From positions 62,001 through 126,000 of the forward strand of contig NZ_JAJGMW010000001.1 in the NCBI RefSeq assembly GCF_020782115.1: a stretch of 64,000 nucleotides of DNA, written 5' to 3'. Position numbers and translations under genes: made by a program. Positions 8,524 through 17,116 of this stretch are shown here, one piece after another (within the stretch, counting starts at the first letter, position 1; each line of letters begins with the position of its first letter). Source of the DNA: Leeuwenhoekiella parthenopeia (GTDB taxonomy: Bacteria; Bacteroidota; Bacteroidia; Flavobacteriales; Flavobacteriaceae). The notes under the pieces are model-generated. The model was not told the DNA's origin, did not search any database, and saw nothing but the letters and a program-made list of their open reading frames with translations.

Positions 8524-9429
8524 ATGGATGCAGTAAAATCTACTTTCAGTATAAAAGATCTGGAATGCTTTGGAGGTGTGAAAGCGCACACCATACGTAT
8601 GTGGGAGCGCAGGTATAATCTTTTGGAACCCAAGCGTACCGACACCAATATTCGATATTACGATCTGGCCGATCTGCAAAAACTACTCAATGTCACGTTT
8701 CTGCTTCAGCACGACTATAAAATTTCTAAAGTAGCAGAACATTCAACCGAAGAGATTGCTCATCTGGTTCAGGAATTCCTTAAGAAAAACCGGCTTGGCT
8801 CTAATTATCACGCTATTAGTTCGTTTAAAATAGCGATGATGAATTTTGATCACCATTTGTTTACCAAAACGTTTAATACGCTTTCGGAGAAAATGGAGTT
8901 TAGAAAGATATTTTTTCAGGTATTCATCCCGCTTCTTGAGGAGATTGGCCTGCTTTGGCAATCCAACGCCATAAACCCGGCACACGAGCATTTTATTTCC
9001 AATCTTATACGTCAAAAAATGCAGGTAAAGATTGAAAGTTATAGTGCCAACAACAAGAGTACGAGTTCTAAAACCTTTGTTTTATTTCTTCCTGAAAATG
9101 AAATCCACGATCTGGGACTTATATTCCTCAATTACGAAGTAGCCGCAAAAGGCTTCAAATACATTTATCTAGGTCAAAGTATTCAGACCGAAAGTTTAAA
9201 ATATCTGGTAAGCGCACTGCCCGATGCTCATTTTGTGAGTTATATGACCATAAATAGCAACGGGATTAGTATTGCTGAATTTGCCCGGCAATTCAACCGG
9301 GATGTAGAAAGCGATAAAGTACCTCTATATTTGTTAGGTCGCCTCATTCACGAAGAAAATCAGGCAGATATGCCTTCAAATGTAAAACTCATTAAAACCA
9401 TTGAAGCGTTTCAGACGCTTTTAAATTAA
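8524..9429 (+). CDS. MerR-family regulator with cobalamin-binding domain (CarH/LitR-like photoreceptor)
   Basis: Transcription factor with an N-terminal MerR helix-turn-helix (about 6-75; HTIRMWERRYNLLEPKRT), a four-helix B12-binding cap and a C-terminal Rossmann-type B12 domain. The CarH photoreceptor signature is present: W145-x9-E155-H156 in the cap (LWQSNAINPAHEHF) and E193-x-H195-x2-G198 (EIHDLG), whose histidine would be the lower axial cobalt ligand. In CarH these residues bind adenosylcobalamin, and light releases repression of carotenoid genes. The crtI start lies 8 bases after this stop and crtB and crtZ follow, so the target is probably its own operon. Regulation by light is inferred from the motifs. 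An alternative is a B12-binding or B12-independent regulator that has kept the fold. Confidence 0.86.
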   Translation: MDAVKSTFSIKDLECFGGVKAHTIRMWERRYNLLEPKRTDTNIRYYDLADLQKLLNVTFLLQHDYKISKVAEHSTEEIAHLVQEFLKKNRLGSNYHAISSFKIAMMNFDHHLFTKTFNTLSEKMEFRKIFFQVFIPLLEEIGLLWQSNAINPAHEHFISNLIRQKMQVKIESYSANNKSTSSKTFVLFLPENEIHDLGLIFLNYEVAAKGFKYIYLGQSIQTESLKYLVSALPDAHFVSYMTINSNGISIAEFARQFNRDVESDKVPLYLLGRLIHEENQADMPSNVKLIKTIEAFQTLLN

Positions 9430-9437
9430 TACAAATC

Positions 9438-10901
9438 ATGCCAAAAAAGATTGCTGTTTTAGGATCAGGATTTTCAGCTCTGGCTGCCTCTGCTTATCTG
9501 GCTAAAGCCGGTCACGATGTTCATATTTACGAGAAAAACAGTTCTGCCGGAGGGCGCGCGAGACAATTAAAAAGGGAAGGCTTTACTTTTGACATGGGCC
9601 CTTCCTGGTACTGGATGCCTGATGTCTTTGAACGCTTTTTTCAGGATTTTGGCAAGTCGGCCTCAGATTATTACAGTCTGGAGAAACTGGGCCCTGCCTA
9701 TAGGGTATATTTTGGCCCCGGTGACTACATCAGTATTCCCGACACCCTGGAGAAAATAAAATTGATTTTCGAACAGGAAGAACCCGGAAGCGGTGCAAAA
9801 CTGCAGCGCTTTATAGACGAAGCCGGCAAAAACTACGATGTGGCCATAAAAGATTTGGTATACAGACCGGGAGTTTCCCCTCTTGAGCTGGTTACACCGG
9901 CAACCATAAAAAAAATAGGAAGCTTTTTTAGCACCATAAGTAAAGACGTACGCAAATCATTTAAAAACCCAAAGCTTGTACAAATTTTGGAGTTTCCGGT
10001 ATTGTTTCTGGGTGCTAAACCACAGGATACCCCGTCTTTTTACAGCTTTATGAATTACGCTGATTTTGGGATCGGAACCTTTCATCCTAAAACCGGTATG
10101 CACGCCGTTGTAGACGCTATGACCAGTCTGGCGACAGAACTGGGAGTTACCTTCCATTTTAATAGTGAAGTGAGTCGCATTCGTACCCAGGGCAATAAGG
10201 CTATAGGTATTGAAGTCAACAATAAATCAGTTGAAGCAGATGTTGTTTTAAGCGGGGCAGACTACCATCATACGGAGACCCTTCTGCCTCAAAAACTGAG
10301 ACAGTATTCTGAAAAATACTGGGAAAGCCGGGTATTTGCCCCTTCTTCTCTCCTGTTTTATGTAGGTTTTGATAAGAAAGTTGAAAACGTTGATCACCAT
10401 ACCTTATTTTTTGATGTGGACTTTGAGCAACACGCACGGGATATTTACGATAATCCCGAGTGGCCAGACGAACCCTTATTTTACGCAAACTTCCCTTCAA
10501 AAACAGACGCTACTATGGCTCCGGAAGGAAAAGAAGCCGGCTTTTTTCTGATTCCGCTTGCTCCGGGTCTGTATGATTCACAGGAATTACGTGATACCTA
10601 TTTTGATATCATCCTAACCAGACTTGAGAAGATCACCAATCAAAAGCTCAAAAAAAATATTATATTTAAAGAGTCTTTTTGTGTAAATGACTTTGTAGAA
10701 GTATATCATTCCTATAAAGGTAACGCCTACGGGATGGCCAATACGCTGCTTCAAACTGCATTCTTAAGACCTAAGTTAAAGAGTAAAAAAGTTGCTAATT
10801 TATATTTCACCGGTCAATTAACAGTTCCGGGACCCGGAGTACCTCCTGCTTTGATTTCGGGAAAACTTACAGCAGGTTTAATTACCAAAAAGAACAATTG
10901 A
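9438..10901 (+). CDS. crtI: Phytoene desaturase CrtI
   Basis: FAD-dependent desaturase that converts phytoene to lycopene in carotenoid synthesis. The N-terminal dinucleotide fold has the G9-S-G11-F-S-A motif followed by the EKN...GGRAR segment; DMGPSWYWMPDVFERFF is typical of bacterial CrtI. The C-terminal FAD motif YFTGQLTVPGPGVPPALISG is complete. Length 487 is normal. It starts 8 bases after the CarH-like regulator and is followed after 6 bases by crtB, so regulator and enzymes probably share a transcript. A related 3,4-desaturase or ketolase function is possible in principle, but adjacency to crtB favours phytoene desaturase. Confidence 0.95.
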   Translation: MPKKIAVLGSGFSALAASAYLAKAGHDVHIYEKNSSAGGRARQLKREGFTFDMGPSWYWMPDVFERFFQDFGKSASDYYSLEKLGPAYRVYFGPGDYISIPDTLEKIKLIFEQEEPGSGAKLQRFIDEAGKNYDVAIKDLVYRPGVSPLELVTPATIKKIGSFFSTISKDVRKSFKNPKLVQILEFPVLFLGAKPQDTPSFYSFMNYADFGIGTFHPKTGMHAVVDAMTSLATELGVTFHFNSEVSRIRTQGNKAIGIEVNNKSVEADVVLSGADYHHTETLLPQKLRQYSEKYWESRVFAPSSLLFYVGFDKKVENVDHHTLFFDVDFEQHARDIYDNPEWPDEPLFYANFPSKTDATMAPEGKEAGFFLIPLAPGLYDSQELRDTYFDIILTRLEKITNQKLKKNIIFKESFCVNDFVEVYHSYKGNAYGMANTLLQTAFLRPKLKSKKVANLYFTGQLTVPGPGVPPALISGKLTAGLITKKNN

Positions 10902-10907
10902 AAAAGA

Positions 10908-11747
10908 ATGAAACAAATTTTTGACAACGTATCCCTTTCCTGTTCAGAAACCGTAACGCGCTCCTACAGCACTTCGTTTTCTACGGCTACTCGCATGCTC
11001 TCGCCGGGCATACGTCAGGACATTCACAACATTTACGGTTTTGTACGCTTTGCTGATGAAATCGTCGATACCTTTCACGATTACGATAAAGAAACTCTTT
11101 TTAAGCGTTTTGAAATCGATCTCGAAAACGCCCTTACCGATCGCATAAGCCTAAACCCGATTCTCAATTCTTTTCAGAATACCTATCACAAATATGGAAT
11201 TGAAAAACATCTGGTAGATGCGTTTATGAACAGTATGCGTCTTGATCTAAGTAAAAACAAATACCTTACCGAAGAAGAATACAAAAATTACATTTACGGT
11301 TCTGCAGATGTGGTAGGCCTTATGTGCCTTACCGTTTTTGTAAAGGGTGATCGCCAGAAGTATGAAGAACTCAAAGATTGCGCGATGAGTCTGGGTTCTG
11401 CTTTTCAAAAAGTAAACTTCTTACGCGATCTCAAGGCAGACCACGAAGAATTAAGTCGCACCTACTTTCCCAACACCAACCTTAACGAACTTGACGAAGC
11501 TTCAAAACAACGTATCATAACAGAAATTGAGGCCGATTTTGCTAAAGGACTCGCGGGGATTTGTAAATTGCCGGTAGAAGCAAAATTTGGGGTTTACACC
11601 GCTTACCGCTATTACAAAAAGCTGTTGAGTAAACTTAAAAACACCCCTTCGCTGGAAATTAAAAACGCACGTATACGAGTTCCTAACTATGTAAAAGCAT
11701 CATTGCTGGCGCGCAGTTATGTGAAATACAGATTAAATCTTATATAA
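10908..11747 (+). CDS. crtB: Phytoene synthase CrtB
   Basis: Condenses two geranylgeranyl diphosphates to phytoene, the first committed step of C40 carotenoid synthesis. Both aspartate-rich substrate/Mg motifs are visible: D50-E-I-V-D54 and D174-L-K-A-D178 (NFLRDLKAD). The SYSTSFSTATRML segment near the N-terminus is the usual flap region. Length 279 is in the usual range. It sits between crtI (6-base gap) and crtZ (1-base gap), which supports the squalene/phytoene synthase call being CrtB rather than a squalene enzyme. Confidence 0.95.
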   Translation: MKQIFDNVSLSCSETVTRSYSTSFSTATRMLSPGIRQDIHNIYGFVRFADEIVDTFHDYDKETLFKRFEIDLENALTDRISLNPILNSFQNTYHKYGIEKHLVDAFMNSMRLDLSKNKYLTEEEYKNYIYGSADVVGLMCLTVFVKGDRQKYEELKDCAMSLGSAFQKVNFLRDLKADHEELSRTYFPNTNLNELDEASKQRIITEIEADFAKGLAGICKLPVEAKFGVYTAYRYYKKLLSKLKNTPSLEIKNARIRVPNYVKASLLARSYVKYRLNLI

Positions 11748-11748
11748 A

Positions 11749-12198
11749 ATGCAGGCATTACTTTGGATTGCTGTTTTTGTACTTACCTTTTTTATCATGG
11801 AGTTTATGGCGTGGTTTACCCATAAATACGTAATGCACGGGTTTCTCTGGGTATTACACCGAGACCATCATCATAAAGACCATGGTTCCTGGTGGGAACG
11901 CAACGACTTCTTCTTTATTTTCTATGCCCTTATAAGCATAGGTTGTTTTTTGCTTTGGCAATATGAAAATGTATGGATTGGACTGCCCATCGGACTGGGT
12001 ATTTTTGCCTACGGGGTAACCTACTTTATGGTTCACGATATCTTTATACACCAGCGTTTTAAACTTTTTAGAAACGCAAACAACTGGTACGCAAAAGGCA
12101 TCAGACGGGCGCACAAAATTCACCACAAACACCTGGGCAAGGGAGATGGTGAATGTTTCGGGATGCTCATTCCTCCGCTTAAATACTTTAAAAGGTAG
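11749..12198 (+). CDS. crtZ: Beta-carotene hydroxylase CrtZ
   Basis: Membrane di-iron hydroxylase that adds hydroxyl groups to beta-ionone rings, giving zeaxanthin from beta-carotene. The histidine clusters of the fatty-acid-hydroxylase superfamily are all present: H25-x4-H30, H37-x2-H40-H41, H96-x4-H101 and H122-x2-H125-H126. Hydrophobic helices flank them (about 3-20, 55-70, 77-95). Length 149 is normal for short CrtZ. A lycopene cyclase gene is not in the window, so the pathway to zeaxanthin needs a cyclase encoded elsewhere. It is immediately followed by the DUF2071 gene with no gap. Confidence 0.93.
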   Translation: MQALLWIAVFVLTFFIMEFMAWFTHKYVMHGFLWVLHRDHHHKDHGSWWERNDFFFIFYALISIGCFLLWQYENVWIGLPIGLGIFAYGVTYFMVHDIFIHQRFKLFRNANNWYAKGIRRAHKIHHKHLGKGDGECFGMLIPPLKYFKR

Positions 12199-12912
12199 AT
12201 GAGTTTTCTCACCGCGCACTGGAAATACCTGTGCTTTGCAAACTATGCAATCGATCCCGCGATCTTAGAGCCTTATCTTCCTCCTCATACCGAACTCGAT
12301 TTTTTTGAGGGGAAGTGTTACGTAAGCCTGGTGGGATTCTTATTTGATGATGTTAAGCTTAAAGGAATTCCCATCCCGTTTCACCGCAGTTTTGAAGAGA
12401 TCAACTTACGCTTTTATGTACGGTATAAGGATGGAAACATCTGGAAGCGCGGTACGGTATTTATCTCTGAAATTGTGAACAAACCGGCCATTGCCTGGGT
12501 TGCAAACACTTTGTATAACGAAAAATACAGTGTTTATAAAATGCATTACAAACATGATCTTACCAAAGAAGAAAACTTTTTTAGCTACGGCATACATCTG
12601 GAAGATCACTGGAATTTAATGCAGGTCGCCACATCCCCTGAAGCTAAAAGCTACGATCCTAAAGGGATTACAGCCTTTATCACAGAGCATTTTTGGGGTT
12701 ACAGCAAAAAATCAGATACCCAAACCTGGGAATATGAGGTCAAACACCCGCTGTGGAAAAGCTATGACATACTCGATTACGAGATTGTTTTTGATTTCGA
12801 AAGGTTTTACGGTGAAGCGTTTAGCGATCTCTCTACCCGGGAACCCGATAGCATTCAATGTATGGACGGCTCTGCTATTAGCATCGAAGGCAAAAAGCTT
12901 ATCAAAAACTAA
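12199..12912 (+). CDS. DUF2071 (YqjF-like) protein
   Basis: Cytoplasmic protein of 237 residues of the DUF2071 family, with no signal peptide or membrane segment. Typical features are an opening tryptophan-rich segment (HWKYLCFANYAIDPAILEPYLPPH), the EINLRFYVRY core strand and a late VKHPLWKSYD segment. The biochemical function of the family is unknown. Its ATG follows the crtZ stop codon directly, which suggests translational coupling and a possible connection to the carotenoid operon, although flavobacterial genomes often carry this family near crt genes without demonstrated function. Its last 11 bases overlap the convergent bshC gene. Confidence 0.82.
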   Translation: MSFLTAHWKYLCFANYAIDPAILEPYLPPHTELDFFEGKCYVSLVGFLFDDVKLKGIPIPFHRSFEEINLRFYVRYKDGNIWKRGTVFISEIVNKPAIAWVANTLYNEKYSVYKMHYKHDLTKEENFFSYGIHLEDHWNLMQVATSPEAKSYDPKGITAFITEHFWGYSKKSDTQTWEYEVKHPLWKSYDILDYEIVFDFERFYGEAFSDLSTREPDSIQCMDGSAISIEGKKLIKN

Positions 12913-14506
12913 TTACCGTAAATCGGTAATCAAGCGGGTCGAGAGCTTCAAACAACTGCGGAAGCAAATCTGCTCCGTATTCTGCATAAAACTCCGAGAA
13001 ATTGAACACCCGCTCCTGTAAATTCTGAGCCGGAAAGAGTTCGTTTTGAATCAGTGTAAAGCGTTGTACGTGATCGCTTAACTTTCGCTTTTGAGCTTTC
13101 AGCAGGCGTTTCTCCAGATTATCTAGCCCTTTTAATTGTTTTACTTCCTGAGCTTTTACAGCTCCTAAAAAGGATTTATCGGTTTGCTCTGCGAGTTCGT
13201 ATAAAGCTTCAAACTGCTTTACCAAATGTTGTTTTTGAGGCGAAAAATCAATGTCGATATTCGAAATTTTACGAATTTTTCGATTGACCAGGTCATTTTG
13301 ACTCAGGAACAATTCGTTTAGACTTATATCCAGTTTTTCGAGTTTTTCCTTCTGCTTTTCTGTAATTAACAAGGCTGAATTACGCAACATCAGCATTGGG
13401 AAAGTCACCCCTACAGCATCAAAATAAGTTTTGAGCTCCAGCCAGTATGCGATTTCTCCTCCACCGCCTATGTATGCCAGATTCGGCAAAATCACTTCCT
13501 GATAAAGCGGACGCATAATCACGTTAGGACTGAAAGCTTCCGGTGTGGATTGCAATTTTTCTAAAAGCTCAGCTTCCGAAAACTGAAGCTCGGTATCGTT
13601 TACAAAATAGCTTCCGTCCTGCTTAATGATACGTTCGCGAAGACCTTCCGCCAGGTAAAATAAATTGATTTCCCGGGCATTCACCTGTACCGAATACCCA
13701 TTTTCCTCTAATTTTTCAGCCTGAGTAGATACCAGGTCAAAGGCTTTCTGCTCCAGCAATTCCTGCTTCATATAAGGCGCAAAAACTGCTTTTAAATCGT
13801 GATCGTTTCCATCTACAATCACCAGACCGTATTCGCCAAAAAGCCGGTGCGCTAAAAATCGCGTAGCATCAGCCAGATTATCTGTTTTTAAATAAGCCGT
13901 TTCAAAAAGCTGAGCCAGTTCCTGAGCAATGCGTGTAGTTCCCAATTCTGCCTGCAAACGCTCGTAAACAGCGTCAAGGCCGTCGTTGTTTAGCGCACCA
14001 ACGGCACCTTTGTCATTATCTGTGATATCTTCCCGGTTCCATTGTATTTTCTTACCGTGAAGTCTGAAGTAATTGATTTCGTCAAAATCGTGGTCTTCTG
14101 TCGCCATCCAATACACCGGCACAAAATTCGAATCAGGGTAAGTTTCTTTTAGCTTTCGCGAAAGCGTAATGGTGCTGATAATTTTATACATAAAATAAAG
14201 CGGTCCGGTAAACAGATTGAGCTGATGCCCGGTCGTGACAGTATAGGTATTGGGCAAGGCCAAAAGATCAAGCGCCTCCTGAGTTTCAGCCATCTGCTCA
14301 AAACCTGCATATTGATTTCGCAAAGCGGAAACCAAAACCTTACGATTTTCATTAGAAAATTTCTTTTGTTCAATCTGAGCTTTAAAATTTTCCAGCGTAG
14401 GGAACTGCCCATAAAACCCCGAAAGATTCTCATCCTGATTCAAATAATCACAAATAAGCTTTGAAAAATAACCGGTGTCTGAATAGGGAATTTTATGCGT
14501 GGACAT
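12902..14506 (-). CDS. bshC: Bacillithiol biosynthesis cysteine-adding enzyme BshC
   Basis: Catalyses the last step of bacillithiol synthesis, ligating cysteine to glucosamine-malate in the cytoplasm. The 534-residue length and the motifs TVTTGHQLNLFTGPLYFMYKI (the family TGxQxGxxTGP box), FVPVYWMATEDHDFDEI and GGGGEIAYWLELK match BshC. A C-terminal coiled-coil region is visible at about 385-480 (KQKEKLEKLDISLNELF onward). It is convergent with the DUF2071 gene, overlapping by 11 bases, and divergent from the M14 peptidase. A TAAATTTG -7 element lies at 14556-14563 on the minus strand. bshA and bshB are not in the window. Confidence 0.93.
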   Translation of the reverse strand: MSTHKIPYSDTGYFSKLICDYLNQDENLSGFYGQFPTLENFKAQIEQKKFSNENRKVLVSALRNQYAGFEQMAETQEALDLLALPNTYTVTTGHQLNLFTGPLYFMYKIISTITLSRKLKETYPDSNFVPVYWMATEDHDFDEINYFRLHGKKIQWNREDITDNDKGAVGALNNDGLDAVYERLQAELGTTRIAQELAQLFETAYLKTDNLADATRFLAHRLFGEYGLVIVDGNDHDLKAVFAPYMKQELLEQKAFDLVSTQAEKLEENGYSVQVNAREINLFYLAEGLRERIIKQDGSYFVNDTELQFSEAELLEKLQSTPEAFSPNVIMRPLYQEVILPNLAYIGGGGEIAYWLELKTYFDAVGVTFPMLMLRNSALLITEKQKEKLEKLDISLNELFLSQNDLVNRKIRKISNIDIDFSPQKQHLVKQFEALYELAEQTDKSFLGAVKAQEVKQLKGLDNLEKRLLKAQKRKLSDHVQRFTLIQNELFPAQNLQERVFNFSEFYAEYGADLLPQLFEALDPLDYRFTVISF

Positions 14507-14555
14507 GTACTGTTTTTTACAGGGTAAAATAATACGAATAGGGTGTTAACAGCCC

Positions 14556-14563
14556 CAAATTTA
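14556..14563 (-). promoter_or_regulatory. Candidate -7 element of bshC
   Basis: TAAATTTG on the minus strand, an exact TAnnTTTG match, 49 bases ahead of the bshC ATG in the 117-base divergent gap to the M14 peptidase gene. No clear -33 TTG was found at standard spacing. Confidence 0.35.
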
Positions 14564-14623
14564 CGTTAATTCGCACAGATGACTTCGCTCTAATTTTAGT
14601 AGTTTTAAAGCTTCTAAAATACA

Positions 14624-17110
14624 ATGCAGATGATTCGATCCTTTTTCCTCCTGTTCACCTTTACGTGCACGATTCTTTCGGCACAAAACCTTCAAAGTCC
14701 GTCTGATTTTTTAGGCTATGAGATTGGCACCGAATTTACCCGGCACGCCAATGTTGTTTCCTATTTTAAGCACGTAGCAGAGCAGTCTGACTGGGTTACT
14801 TATCAGGAATATGGAAAAACAAACGAACGCAGACCCCTTACCTATGCCGTGATTTCAACACCTGAAAATTTGGCCAATCTGGAGACCATTCGCACCAATC
14901 AGTTAAAAAATGCCGGTGTAGAAAATGGTACAGCCACTCCTGACAAGGCCATAGTTTGGCTTAGTTATAATGTACACGGTAATGAGGCCAGCAGCACCGA
15001 GGCTTCGATGCTTACCCTTTACGACCTGATCACCACAAAAAAAGAATGGCTAAAAAACACCGTAGTAATCATAGATCCCTGTGTAAATCCCGATGGAAGA
15101 GATCGTTATGCTAACTGGTACAATCAAGTTAAATCCAGCCCTTACGACACCAACCCTGATGCGATTGAGCACAATGAGCCCTGGCCTGGTGGTCGTCCCA
15201 ATCATTATCTTTTTGACCTAAACCGCGACTGGGCCTGGGCGACACAGATTGAAACCCAACAGCGTCTCAAAGTATATAATCAGTGGATGCCGCATATTCA
15301 CGTAGATTTTCACGAACAGGGCATTAACGAACCCTATTATTTTGCGCCTGCTGCAGAACCTTTTCACGATATCATAACTCCGTTTCAACGGGATTTTCAA
15401 ACTCAAATAGGTGCCAACCACGCCAAATACTTTAACAAAAACGGTTGGTTGTTTTTTACCCGGGAGCGTTTTGACCTGCTGTATCCCAGCTATGGCGATA
15501 CCTACCCTACCTACACGGGTGCGATTGGAATGACTTACGAGCAGGCCGGTAATGGCGGTGCGGGTCTGGGTATTAAAACATCAGATGGCGAAGTACTCAC
15601 CCTGGTAGATCGTGTGCAGCATCATTTTACTACCGGAATTTCAACTGTGGAAATTGCCTCTCAAAATGCCAAAAAACTGAATACGGAATTCAAAAAATAC
15701 TTCAGTTCTCCTGATGTGGCGTACAAAAGCTTTACCCTTAGCGGCGAGGCCGATCATTTGCAGGCGTTGGCCGATTTGTTTGACATTCACGGAATCAGCT
15801 ATCAATTTACCGGAAAAGGTAAAACCAGCGGTTACAACTATACCTCCCAGAAAGACGAAAGCCTTTCTTACGACCGGGCGCTTGTTGTAAGTACCGACCA
15901 GCCTAAAGGAAAACTGGTTCACGTCTTGCTTGAACCTGAAGCCGCACTTTCGACTCCCTTAACCTATGATATTACTGCCTGGAGCTTGCCTTACGCTTAT
16001 GGACTTAATGCGGTTGCAAGTAGTTCTGCCGGCTCATCTACTGCAGATTCAGCAGTAAATGCAGTTTCCAATACGGCAAATACTAATTCTGCCGGATATA
16101 TAAGCAAATGGAACAGTATGCAGGATGCACGTTTCTTGGCCGCCATGCTGAAAGAAAACATAAAAGTACGTTTTAGCGAAAAAGCATTTCGTCTTGAGAA
16201 TAAAGACTACCCGGCAGGAAGCCTGGTGATTACGCGAAGCGACAATATGAATCATTCAGCATTTGATCAGAAACTGGTTGAGATCGCTAATGAATTCGAA
16301 CGAAGATTAACGCCATCTTCAACGAGTTTTGCCAGCGCGGGGCCGGACTTTGGTTCGCCAGACGTCAAACTCATCAATAAAGCTAAAATCGCGATGCTCA
16401 CTGGCGAGCAGACGAGTTCGTTAAGCTACGGTGCCACCTGGCATTTCTTTGAGCAACAATTAGACTACCCGGTGACTTCAATTCGCGCAGACGAATTTAG
16501 CCGCGTCAATCTTAATGATTACGATGTGCTGGTGATGCCTGACGGAAGGTATTCGCTTTCAGACGAAGCCTTAGACCAAATAAGAAGCTGGGTTCGCTCC
16601 GGTGGAAATGTGGTTGCCATACGCGGGGCACTTAGAGCTTTTGCAGACCAGGACGGTTTCAGTCTTAAAAAAGCTGAGGATTCTGAAGAACATGCGGAAG
16701 ATTCAATCGCTGCAAAGCTAATTCCCTATAAAGACCGCGAAATGCAAAGCTCAAAAGATCTTATAAGCGGAAGCATTTTTGAAACTCAGGTAGACAACTC
16801 GCATCCATTGGCTTTTGGCTATGACGACACCTATTACAGTTTAAAAATTGGAGATCAGGCTTATCAATTACTCGATGCCGGTTATAATGTGGCCTATCTG
16901 GGCGAAAACCCTAAAAATGTTTCGGGCTTTGCGGGTGCCGATGCCCTTACCGGTTTAAAAAACTCCCTGATTTTTGGTCAGGAACCTATGGGACGCGGTA
17001 GTCTGATATATCTGGCCGATGATCCGTTATTTCGCGCCTTTTGGGAAAATGGAAAGCTCTTTTTTGTAAACGCTCTGTTTATCGCTAATCCTTCATCGTA
17101 TAGAAATTAA
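14624..17110 (+). CDS. M14-family zinc carboxypeptidase, secreted, with GATase-like C-terminal domain
   Basis: Secreted metallopeptidase of 828 residues. The signal peptide covers about 1-20 (ends ILSA); translation could also begin at Met3. The M14 domain (about 30-330) has zinc ligands H118 and E121 in NVHGNEASS and H230 in VDFHEQG, with DLNRDWAWA as the arginine substrate-binding segment and the glutamate in GMTYEQAG as the likely catalytic base. After a low-complexity serine/alanine stretch (about 465-490) the region about 585-680 looks like a class I glutamine amidotransferase-type fold (VLVMPDGRYSL, GGNVVAIRG). This layout occurs in a group of Bacteroidota peptidases. It is followed after 6 bases by a small MscS gene, then an M16 peptidase. 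The substrate is unknown. Confidence 0.88.
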   Translation: MQMIRSFFLLFTFTCTILSAQNLQSPSDFLGYEIGTEFTRHANVVSYFKHVAEQSDWVTYQEYGKTNERRPLTYAVISTPENLANLETIRTNQLKNAGVENGTATPDKAIVWLSYNVHGNEASSTEASMLTLYDLITTKKEWLKNTVVIIDPCVNPDGRDRYANWYNQVKSSPYDTNPDAIEHNEPWPGGRPNHYLFDLNRDWAWATQIETQQRLKVYNQWMPHIHVDFHEQGINEPYYFAPAAEPFHDIITPFQRDFQTQIGANHAKYFNKNGWLFFTRERFDLLYPSYGDTYPTYTGAIGMTYEQAGNGGAGLGIKTSDGEVLTLVDRVQHHFTTGISTVEIASQNAKKLNTEFKKYFSSPDVAYKSFTLSGEADHLQALADLFDIHGISYQFTGKGKTSGYNYTSQKDESLSYDRALVVSTDQPKGKLVHVLLEPEAALSTPLTYDITAWSLPYAYGLNAVASSSAGSSTADSAVNAVSNTANTNSAGYISKWNSMQDARFLAAMLKENIKVRFSEKAFRLENKDYPAGSLVITRSDNMNHSAFDQKLVEIANEFERRLTPSSTSFASAGPDFGSPDVKLINKAKIAMLTGEQTSSLSYGATWHFFEQQLDYPVTSIRADEFSRVNLNDYDVLVMPDGRYSLSDEALDQIRSWVRSGGNVVAIRGALRAFADQDGFSLKKAEDSEEHAEDSIAAKLIPYKDREMQSSKDLISGSIFETQVDNSHPLAFGYDDTYYSLKIGDQAYQLLDAGYNVAYLGENPKNVSGFAGADALTGLKNSLIFGQEPMGRGSLIYLADDPLFRAFWENGKLFFVNALFIANPSSYRN

Positions 17111-17116
17111 TTTGCC

